A program made the position numbers and the translations under genes. A stretch of 64,000 nucleotides of DNA from NCBI RefSeq assembly GCF_918797505.1, contig NC_092795.1, positions 18,959,131 through 19,023,130 on the forward strand. Reading direction: 5' to 3'. The notes beneath the pieces are model-generated. The model searched no databases, was not told where the DNA came from, and saw nothing but the letters and a program-made list of their open reading frames with translations. The stretch comes from Bemisia tabaci (taxonomy: Eukaryota; Arthropoda; Insecta; Hemiptera; Aleyrodidae). This document shows, one piece after another, positions 48,801 to 60,800 of this stretch. The first letter of the stretch is position 1; each line of letters begins with the position of its first letter.

Positions 48801-51800
48801 TCTTACGCGCCCTGGGAAAGATAGTCAAAGCAAAATCGAACGCTTCTATTTAAGTCCACCGAAAAAAATAGGCCTTAAAAGTCATTAAACTTTCAAATTT
48901 ATTTCGGTCGAATGGTCCGTAAAAAGCAAAACAGCCGACTGATTATTGAAATCGATAGACAAAGCTACAGGCAAAGAAGACAAAAGGGGTATGGAGGGAT
49001 CTCATTGGTGGAAACGGTATACGATGTTACAGACAAAGAGAGAAAATAGCGGAATGACTGCATCGTCCTCCGTGGGATGCTGTTAGCAGTCTATTGCTAC
49101 CTACTTGATCCACTACAATAACTTGTTTCGACCAATAGTATCGCTCTATTTTCCCTATGTTTTCTTTGTCTCTCACTTTGTCTATCAAATTCAATATCCA
49201 TCCGCTGGGCGTGGAGTGCAAAGCCCCTGATGCGATTTTCATTCGATTTTATCTCCTTTGTTATTTCCACCTCCCCCCCCCTCCCCCCGGTCTTTATACG
49301 TGCTCCATTACTCACACGCTGAGAACTGTTTTGATGATGAATGCCTTTTCACTTTTCGAGAGCTTGCAGCATGAACATGCACTTCTCGTAAAAAGAAGAC
49401 AAAGAGGAAAGAAACAAAGTCTACAATGTGAGTTTATACCAGTCAAATTGCATTTTACGTGCAAGAGGAAAGTGAAACGATGAAAAAATTGGAAAATTAC
49501 TAATGCTCCGTCATTTGAATCCTTCGTAAAACTGCACAACGAGCACATCAATCACGCTGTCAACTGTGAGGAATAAAAAAGAAAAATTGCCCAGCCTGAG
49601 GGGACTTTATCACTTTTTATTGACTCTGTATAACCGCTTTTTTATGACGGCGAGAATATAATTACGTTAATCCAATTTACGGAAGCTTTCGATGAAACTG
49701 ATCGACAAAATTGCATGGTAGATAGATTTTGGAAACTGGAAGGCAAAAGAGTGAAAGTGACCATTTGCGGGAAAGGGGGGCCGTGGTGCATTCCGAACAA
49801 CCACAAGAGAATTTTGAACATGTTATTACAAATAGGTAAGTATCTTGTTGGTTTTATGAGACTTTTTTTCTTTCGCATTAGAAAAGGTTTTCTTTTAAAT
49901 TAAAAGAAAAGTTTCTTTCGTCTAGAAAAAAATTTGTTTCAGCCAATGTCTTTTTAAGAGAGCGGAGTTACTTTTTCGTCGAACAAACTTTGTTGCGCCA
50001 TCGATGACATGTTTCATTTTGTTTGTTTGTTTGTTTATTTTAGAAAAAAGAAGAAAAACTTTTTAAATAGAAATTAAAAAAAACCTTTCCGTCAATTTTT
50101 TAATTCAGTATTAGTATAGTAGTAAAACTGTATTGGGCTCCAAAGTATCTAATGGCTACGAAACTTTTTGGAAGCAGAATTATGTTTTTTTTTTCTTAAT
50201 CCAAGCAAATACTTATTTTGTAAGAAAAACAAAGTTTTTCGACCATTTCTTCAGTGCAGCCGGCTGAGAAAATTCAGACTACGAATGAAGCTTCTCTTAA
50301 AATAATATTTTCTTGCCAGCATATGACAAACGGATATCTCGTTGCGAATACGGTCGGGTCGTCTAACCTTAGACAGCGAAAGCTCATACCCGAGAGATGA
50401 CAGCTGTGATCTTCCATGCTTAGCAAAAACCGCCGATCTGAGTATGATTTCCTATGGGGAGTTACGCGGCTTCTGCTTTGAAAAACCAGTGATCGGCTAT
50501 TGATTATTATAGCCGGAACGGGGAGCAACGTTCGAAACGAGGCTTTAATGGACGAGAAGCATGAGATTTCGTTGCACCTCGGACGCAAGAGCGTATTCCG
50601 ATTTTCACATGAGCCCTGGAGAGTAAGTAGGTATATGGATGATAGGGTTCATCCCAAAATATAGTTACGCTCTTACGTCAGAGGAGAGGCGATTTGAGGA
50701 GCAACAACGAGCACGATTTCAACCTCTACCGTACAACCACAATAGGACCGAGTTTAACACATGGGAGCCAAGTTCATGGACACATTTAAAATAAAATCAG
50801 AAAATAATTTTTTAAAAAAAACCTATGATTTCAGGGGAATAATATTCAGTATTCAGTAATGTCAGTTATTTTAAGAGCCAAGAACATTTTATTCATGTTC
50901 ACTGAGGAGTTCTGGAAATGATAAACATCATCAAGTGCAACTTTTGAGCTGACATTGATGGATTTAGTGCTTCCTATGATATTAGTTTTTCTGTACTTAA
51001 AGAGGAAGAGTCTCTACAGCTCACTATATGTTGCGTGCAGAAATTTGCCTAACCACAAGGAGCTGGTTATCCCTGTCCATCAGTGATCTGTTTTCATGTT
51101 TGCGGTCATCCGGAAGTTGCATGCTCATTTTTGAGTATTCATTTTAAGCGCTCAACCGACAGGCAGGCGCTTTTCGTTTTGCGACAATAGTTCTTATATA
51201 ACTGAACTGCGAAACACAAAATTCTGAGATCAGTATCCCCTCACTCTTCCCGATTTTCTCTGACCGTCGCCATTTAAAGAAAATCTAGATTTCGAAAATC
51301 GATAAACCAACATTGATTTAACAAAAATCAACAAACCGAATCTTCCAACGTAACTCTCCCTTCGTTTGTATTCTTGTCAGAAGATCTGTTCTGCATAGAT
51401 TTTTACTTTGTATGCGTCGGTTGTCACTTAATCGAATTCATCCTGTATTTTTATTTCTACACCATTCTACTAAAAATTTTAAATTCCTTTCATTTCCTCG
51501 ACCGCGGCAACCCAAGCTTCAAGCCACCCATAGCTATGAACTTAGCGATCTTCAAACAAAAGGATAGTTTACTTTCGCGTGGCTTGCTTTTTGGCAAGTA
51601 AAGCGACGTATGCGCTCTTGCGCGCAACAGATCAAAACCACAGGGACCTTAGTGGACTGGATTCAATGAAAAAATGAGCCAAGTTTTCACGGTGGCAATG
51701 GGGTTTCCTCTCGGTGACAGGTTGGCAAAATTTCCTGCTGGAATCCGTTTGAAACAATACGGACTTGGTATCTTTCTTTGAATCTCACTAGATTTGGTTT

Positions 51801-54800
51801 CACACTTCCAGAAAATTTCAAGAAGTGCATCTGTGTTGACTTAGTTCCACCCTACGACGCAATTTTCCTCTTTATGCGGTAAATTTTGCAATCAAAAAAG
51901 AAAGAAACTTAGTTTGTTACGGTGGAAATTGAACCAAAAATATTTCTCGGTCCAACCAGTCGTAATGGTTTTCTCTCAAATTCAAGAAGACTACAACTGT
52001 TGTTGGAAATCGTTTGAAGTTGTGACCCTACATTGATTCATGAAATAAAATTAGATAAATAATCGTTATCAAGGTTTTCAGACGGTAGAATATCCTGACG
52101 GATACGTAACCGACGGGACATTTTTTTCTCCGTCGGTTAAGCGTAATCAACTTCCCATTGTGAGTCAGAAGTCATCAGTGATGGTAATTTCCTTTAATTT
52201 TGTGTATGAATCTTATGCAGGTTCACGTATACAAGACGATTTCTAATGACAATTACGTTTTTTTATTTCATTTATATATACTTGAAAATAGCCGATTGTT
52301 AGGCTGAAGGCTTCACATCCATCCTTCGTACACCAGCGTGTTAGTGTGACTCTTTTTCTTCAAAAAACCAAACCAAACAAAAAAATAAAATAAAATTTAA
52401 AAAATCTGATAAACAAAAATTAACGCTTTTTGAATTAGCGCGGTTCGGATGACGACCTTAAATTAATTCGTCAAAATTAAAATATTGAGAGAATGAAAAC
52501 AATTTTAAATTCTGCCTGACGCCTCTACCGAGCAGACTCCTTTTCGAAAAAAGTTTTAATTCCTTTCCGCTAAATGCAGTTCATCTAAAGCAGGTAGGGA
52601 TTAACGATTACGACTTGAGGCAATGAAGAAAAGGCAAAGAATCGGGCAGCGAAGAGAACGCGAAGAAAGACGTGGATGAGAGCGGCAAAGGACGAGAAAA
52701 CGGTTGGGTGATGAAAGAGCGGTTGCCAACACGCCACGATATCCGTTGAGGAAAATTAAGGAAAAATCATTCCGAGGGCAAATTGACAATGCCTTTGTTG
52801 CGAATTGTGAAGTTATACATTCGAGAGGGACACGGCACCCTTCATGCAACGGTGCTAACAGACGCGTATCCAAGGGGTTCACCCCCCCCCCCCCCCCCCC
52901 CAATTTTCAGGAACCAGTTTTCTTGAAAGAGAGGAAGTCCATTCGTTCGAATGTTTGCTAGGGTTCCACATTTACCCTCATTCTTTTAAGGTAATCATTC
53001 TAATTTTGATGATGATTTTTTCCGTGCTTGGAAGCAAGGAAATGAACAAATGGACTGATTATGAGTAGATTTTGCACTAGGGAACTACTTTTTTTGGCAA
53101 CTGCATATAGAGGCACCTACCTTCGTAGGGACATTAATGGCACGATTGCTAGCTCTAAATTCCCCGAAATTAGTCAAAATAATGATGGCTGGTTTTGTGT
53201 AATGCGTTCGGTGGTCCCTTCGTATTAACTGGAAAATGAGTTGAATTAAAACACAGAAGGGAATCGAATGATTATTTGGACTACATTTTACAATTAGGAA
53301 CTGTAATTCCTGGTTCATCTGTAAAAAACTTAGGTGCATGGGGAATTTAATGGTACATACGTTGTTTCTCAACTGAGCCAGAAATTATATTTCTGAATCG
53401 CAAAATGGAGTCCATCTGGTTCCTTCGTGATTGTTTAAGGGTGAAACCTAATTCGTGGATAGAAATAAAGAACAACCCGGATCTACATGATGCCTTTTGG
53501 AGAGTTCTGCCGATCCTACAACGAACAGACTCCATACTTCTCGGAACACTACGTTCCTTTTCGCTAAACGCTAACCAATTCACCTCAGATGACCCCCTAA
53601 GAAATGTTTAAGATAAATCTAGGTATGCCGGAAGTGAACCAGGAAAAATGCTAAAATACTTGCGGGTTCCACTTTCGATTTTTAGCTAAAAACCAAACCA
53701 GTACACCGAAAGCCATATTTCAGCCTCAGCTACTCCTTCCAGGAAAAATATCCTCTAAAATCTTCATTATATTAAAGCTGACAGAATCTGGATGCCAAAT
53801 TCAGCGAAACGTCGCGCTCGATGAGTCGAACAAACTCAGCGAGGGACTTGCGCGTTTGGATATACTTTTATCTTGGATTTGGAGTTTCCAGAGAGTATTT
53901 TTCGGGAATAGCCAATTGTAATGTGGTTTCAGCAGCCTGATTATTGAAATTTTTTGTTTGTCGGATCGACATAGAAGACATAGGTTAAAAGGCGGAGCGT
54001 GATTGGTCGGCTATGTCTTATCGCTGCTTTATCGTGCCTTTGTCAGGTGGAATGATCGACATACTGTCGGAAACTTAAGAGGTGCCGTTAGCTTGTCGAT
54101 CATTCCACCTGACAAAGGCACGATAAAGCAGCGTTAAGACATAGCCAACCAATCACGCTCCGCCTTTTAACCTATGTCATCTATGTCGATCCGACAAACA
54201 AAAAATTTCAATAATCGCCCCGCAGGCCTGGACAAGCTTTCCTGTTTGCCAAAGAATCAGGCAAAGGTGGCAAATTAGGGAGTAAGGAGTGAGAAGAATT
54301 TCGAGGCTCTGTAGGACCGGCAAGAACTACCGTAGAAGATTGGTGGCAGAGCTTGATTGGCAACAATAATGCTGTGGTTTGAACTCAAGAAATACTGCCA
54401 AGGGTGTAGCCATTTTCTCAATATTTTTTAATTTATAATAAGGACAAATTTTGTAGGGAAAAATATATGGCATTGATCAATCAATACATCTATTTTTGGT
54501 ACAGTCCCACCTTAAAAAAAATCGACGCATGGAACATTCACGGAACTTGACTCATGCAGCCGGCACCCATTTTGTAGGGAACTAAAATACGCAAATCCAA
54601 AACTTTTTTTTCCCCCAGAGAATGACAAAATTTTAAGAGCACTGAGCGCATGAAACGGCCCCATTGCGAAATTTTACTTTTTTCTTAACGCGAAATTAAT
54701 TCAATCTGGAGGCGTTACATGCTCTCTTCGGACGAAACCCTTAAAATATGGGAAATATGAGGATCAGCGTGCAATAGTGCACCGCAAGGGGGCTTAAGCG

Positions 54801-57800
54801 TCAAAAGCTCATAAACTCTGAAAGTCACAGCGCACGTGAGAAACCGGGACCCGGAAGTGTTTAGCAGTTAAGCTTTTTTACCCATAAACAATTCTATTCC
54901 GTGGTGCTGAGGCTGAGCACAATAAGAACATTCACACATTGCAAAATTTCTCGTCACTAAACATCTTACTTCGAGCGGAATCGGGGATATTTTCCGCCGA
55001 AATTTTCACACTGAGGAATCAGGACTGGTTCGTATACAGAATCTATCCAGAGACTATGTATCGACCAGGAAGATATTCATCTGCGATAAGCAAGGTGAAT
55101 TGTGTCAGAATATTCAGTCACTAATTTTTGGGGGAGATGAAATTTACGATGTTTTGGGAGAATACTGGCAACGCCGCACGAGAGAACAAATTGGAGTCCT
55201 GCCAATGAGAGTCCCCCGGCTTGTGTATTTAACCGCCCAGCGGGACCAAAGCTCGTTTAGTGCCGGGAATAAGGAAAAGGAAAGCTACAGTGGCGAGGCG
55301 CGAACGATCGATTATCGATACTTCCTCGTTTGAAGCCGCGGTAAAGAATCGATTTTTAAGGCGTTCGTTGAGAACACCCTGATTATCGATCATTTTCCAT
55401 AGGTTTAAATGGCGGATCAAACGATATATCGCAAAGCAAGCCACTGGAAAGCTAGCCCCTCTTCCTGCAGCTTTTGCCAGGCGAGTCCAATTCGCAATCT
55501 CAAAAAAGGGAAAATAACGATAAAATTTAAAAACCCGAAAAAAACAGACCAAGAAGGAGGGGATTTAGAATTATTTTTCATATTTATACTTGGATCTCTT
55601 GCTGCGTTCTGACATTGATGTGAATGGTGTCCTGTGGGCCGACGAGAAAAATACCAATTTTCGGAGGCAGAAAAGAAGAGATCACCTGATATTTTCTTGA
55701 TAAGACAACGCTGATTGCGACGACACTGCGGAAAATGCATGTTCGGAGACCGCGGTGCTCTGCGGTGAGAAAAATTCCCTCCGAGACCCGGGCCACCTCT
55801 CGTGGGGCCGCTTTTATTCCCCGACCAGGGTGCCTACTAAAGCAGGCTGGTCAAAAATAAGTACTTTTACGGTACTTTTTCACTACATTCTCGAGAAATT
55901 CAGTACCTCCTCCAACAGAAAAATTCCGTACTTTTTCAGTACCTCCATTTGACGAAATTAGAAAAATTTCGAAAATTCAAAATTGCGACCAAAATGACAA
56001 AATATTTTAAAAAATTCCGGACCTTTTTGCGGAATTTCCGCGCTTTTTCAGTACTTCAGGACTGCCTTTACAAAAACCAGAACTATTTCCGGACTTGTAG
56101 ACACCCTGCCCGACGGACCGATGCACAGTGAAACGAACTTGTGGAAGAGGTCGAACATGAAATTTTTGACTAAACTTTCAAAAATTGACAAAATATTTAA
56201 AAAAAATTCCGGACCTTTTCGCGGAATTTCCTCGCAATTTCAGTACTTCCGGACCGCCCTTACAAAAACCAGAACTATTTCCGGACTTGTAGACACTCTG
56301 CCCGACGGACCGATGCACAGTGAAACGAACTAGTAGAAGAGGTCGAACATGACATTTTTGACTAAACTTTCAAAAATTCATGTTCATTTCGTCACAAATT
56401 TAATGTCAATGGGTGTTTCTAAGAGGAAATTTCACGAAAAAATCAATGGAGCCACTCTGAAACTTTTTTGCTTCATATTTTTGAAAATATAAGCTTCCAA
56501 TGTTTCCAGATGTTGTGCGACTTCTCCTATCGACTCGGTCCACTGTGCTACGCCTGCAAAAAAATGATCCAGCAATTCGCAAATCGCGAAAAACACGAGG
56601 AAAATGTGCGGTGAATAGCTATTGAAACAATTTTCGAAAGTTTTTTTTTTTATATACATATATTTTTGACGTGGGTATGAATTTATGGACTGCGGACGTA
56701 GGTACTCACTTCTCTCGAAGCTGTTTTTCGAAAAAAACATGCCACAGAACACGAGCACATCGAATATCGATGTATTGATTGATTTTCATAACATCGACAG
56801 ATTTCGATACGTCGCGGACTTGGAAATTTTTTGTACTTTTAACGAATTCGGAATGTAATAATTTTCTTTATCTAGGTTTACGAATACCTACAGACTTCTT
56901 CCATTATTTTCCCTTTTTCTACCATTTTTTTCCTTCTTTACTCAACGATTTTCTCCTTTTCCTCTGTCTTTCTCATTTGTATTCCCTTTCCACACTTTCT
57001 TCCTCCCTTATCTTTCTTCTTCCACGTGTTCTCCTCAACACTTTAGAAGGCGGGGCAAATCGCAAGTTTTGCCGCGAAATCGGGCATTTTGCCATAAAAT
57101 CAGCCGGACTTCCGTCAAGCGAATCGAAAACGCCGCAAGGCAAAAACGCTGGCCCGCGGCAAACTGTCGACGTTTGGGAACTTTTTGCGTCCCAGACACG
57201 TCCAACACCTTTGGATAACCCTTAAATTGCAGGGTGCCTACGGCTCTGCGTTCATTCTTCCACAAGGTTAGTGCAGGTGCAGTTGTTACCAAAAAATTAC
57301 TTTTCAAAAAACCATCAGACTTTCCCGACATTTTTCTCCAACAGTCTTAAAAAAATGAAAGAGAGAGAAAAAAAAGAACTAAAGATGGGTCCTGTAAGAA
57401 CACCCGAGAGTAAATGGTCACGGATTCTCTTTCCTTGGAAGCTTTAAATTGTAAGCCTTATCCAAAGGAAAGTGCATCTCGTCATATGGATTACATTTCC
57501 AAATAAGAAACCACTATTTCTGGCTCTCCCATGAAAGCACATATCTGTATAGGGAAACCAATGGAGTGTATGTTGTTTCATAAATGGCCAGAAATAGTGG
57601 TTCCTTATTGCAAAATTTAATCCAAACTTACGTCTAATTTTTCTGACCTTCTGTTTCTGTTCTAATACCTATTCAAATTGAATAGAATTAATAAAATTTT
57701 AAAGTTAAAAATGTGGTTTTTTTTCATTGCTACGAATACATTTTCTTTAAAATTTTTAGATGCGCTTAACTGAACTTTAGCTAAGATTCTTGAAAAAAAA

Positions 57801-60800
57801 TATAGAAACAATTTGGGAGTTATTCCTGAGAATTTAAGTTTTTTTCAAAATACGTAGATTTGCCTATCTCTAAATGTTAAAAATTTTTCTCTTCAGTGCA
57901 GTGGAGTTCACTACTGGATTAGTTTTCTACATTATGTGGACACAAAAGGTTTAAAATGATTAATAGGTACTTAATATATGTTCCGATGGATTTTCCAAGC
58001 TTTAAAAGTTCCCATACCTTTCCCTCTTTTGAGATCTTACGGATCGTGAAACGTGGAATGCTCACCAGACTGAAGAAGACAGAAGATAATTATCTGAATT
58101 TTTTTTACTAATATCTGATACTGAATAAATAAGTAATTAACGCTGGAGATAAAATCTTTTGCTGGGGAGCCACACTGTAAACTTCTAGGAGCATGTGCGT
58201 GTTGTAAAACTAGGAGAACTAAAGCAGTATTTTACAATTGTACACTATTTTACAGCATTTGTTGGCATTGTTGACAGAGTCAGGAAAACTAAATCAAAAA
58301 GCATGAGCAACGTGACTTTGCTTACTCATGAACTGAATTTTAGTATCCACTTTCACGAATCTTGAACATTCTGTGAAAAAGATTTTCAGCCTTTTTTCGT
58401 TCAAGCAGTTTGTCTACCCCTATTGCAAAGTGGTACGGAGGCTATGTGTTCGTTTTTCACTTGACTGCTTAACGAAACGCCCAAAGAAGCTAAGTTTTGA
58501 GTGGTAATAGATTTTCAGAAGTAGATGCAAAAAAATTTACATGCATGGAGTCTCCAATTCAAGGTAAGACATAGATACAAGGATGAAACACGTAATTGAA
58601 CTGCAATAAAGTGGTTAGAGTCAAAATTCAGCTGCATCCGAACTTGTAACAATCCCATGATTACACACTGCAAAACATGACTGGTTTACTGGGTACGCAA
58701 AACTGCACTGATAACTTCTTTAGTCATCTTGTACTGCATTTTCTTAACACTTTAAAAACTAAAAATTACTAAAATTATAGCTCTTTACCATAGCAAATTA
58801 AAAATTTAGTGAAATATCTGTTAATGGACTCTTCACTGATTTTACTGAAAAAACTCCTGAATAACGACAGATGCAAAAATTCCCTGACTTTTCCTTCCCT
58901 TAACTGGAGGAGAATCTTTTAAGAACTATGAATGCTGAACTGGCGAAGCATGCCAAAATGTTCTGGCTACTCACTGACATTGCAGGAATATGAATTAAAA
59001 GTCCATGATCACCAGAGCCAGGCATTTCAGACAGTGATTAATTTCCATCTCAAATGCGATACTTCTTCCCTACACAAATTCTGCACTTGTTTCTTTGAAC
59101 GTTGGGAATTTCCAAATTGCAAATGATACTTTAGACTTACTGACAGGCAGCACTTCATTCTCATTATTTACTTTTTCTTACTTCTTGTGTATGCTCTGCA
59201 ATTTAAACTATGCCTGTGCTTTTGAGTTACATTAGTAAGGTACGCAAAAATCCAAAACCCCTAACATTTTTTGCCATATTGCGTTCTTGCCTTACAGCCA
59301 AAAGTCAATTTTGCCTCACAGAAAAATGCCTGACTTCATGGCAGAACGTCCAATTTCAAAGAAAAATATGTTGTATGGTCCACCTTTTATAAAGAAATAA
59401 GAGGTTATCACTAGAGAAAATTGCCTCTTCACCCAGGATTTGCCTCAATCTACAGATTATGCAGGACTACAAAATAGGGTACTTCTAAATAATAACCATC
59501 AGGACATTAGACCACTGGACGGAATGCCGGTAAAGCTTAAGGACTTCAGTCATTGTAGAATTTTATCAGACAAAATCTCGAATTTACATATCTTTACAAG
59601 GAAAATCCATACCTTTTCCGTACATCCGTACCCACTTTCTGAAATCCGTGCTTTTTCAATGCGTCCGTACTATGTTTGAACAGTAGACACCCTGTATTTA
59701 CTTACTGAGGAGGAAATTCCCTAATAATGCCAAAAGACTCACTAAATTTTGGAGCACAACCATTCTCTTGTAAGCAAAAAATCGTCCAATAAAATTTGGC
59801 GATATATATAATGTTCTTTATCAAGGAACTTTGCCCACATCATCTAAATATCAATACAGTAGCGAAGCAAATAGAGAGAAGTGATTTCTTACCAGTGCTT
59901 GGGAAGTATCTCATGAAGCATAGATCTTCTTCCAGTGCATTGGAAACATCGAACTGAAATGAAAAATAATTTTATGGATTAGTTAAGAAAATAAATACTA
60001 AAATATTACTACAACGTACAATTTCACTGATCATAAAGGTAATACGAGGGGACTTTTCTAAGCATACATTTTGGACCCGTAAACTTGTTCTTGGGTATTA
60101 TAAGGCTGCTTGTATCCAAAATTCTTCATGAAACTGTTGGATTCAAATAAAAAATTGATTCTCGAATTTTCAGCAAATTAATCTTGTTTTCTCAATTATA
60201 CGCCTCATAACATTGAACTAAGTCAATCAAAGTTGTTAAAAGTTTTTAGGTACTTATTGATGGTCATGTTTCTAACGCACTTTGATGAAAATATTTTTGA
60301 GCAATGTTGCAGCAAAGATGTAAAAACAATATTACACTAACATTGACAATTTGCTGCAATTGGAGTATAAAGAATTGAATAAGCATCGCTCCATGACAGT
60401 GAAAAGGAGATCCCCAAACATAGAAGTTCCTTTGCATATCAATGACTCATGATTATCAAAACATCAACTAGTAGCACTCAATACACACACTAACATTGCA
60501 GTAGAATGCCACCAGTATACCTAGGATCTTAAGTGCTTCTAATGCTAGCAAATAAGGAACAATCCATGAGTCTATTGTGCACGTCTCTTTCATGACATGT
60601 TTACAGGAACTAACATCCTTACAGAAATTACACGTAAATACCTACTGAGAGTACCTAAGACTAAAAAAATGCTAGACCGTAATCAAAAGACTTCTACATC
60701 TATGCTATAAGAGTAATTAAAGTCAACCACTAAATAGCCATTAATTACGTAGGTAAGTTGTATTTCAATTTCAGTTCACCTGAGCAGAATGTTTTTTCCT

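Larger units (their letters stand above)
37697..59892 (-). other. 22-kb receptor intron 2 loaded with mobile elements
   Basis: It lies between the phase-1 junction of exons 59953-59893 and 37696-37562. No other recognisable gene was found within it, on either strand. It holds MITE families 1, A-like hairpins, D, E, F and G, a four-unit satellite, GC palindromes and many homopolymers, each listed separately. Confidence 0.8.

Noticed and set aside
55229..55740. Overlapping 107-codon minus frames as a gene
   Set aside because: Mutually overlapping frames on both strands, no domain, located in the receptor intron near repeat material.
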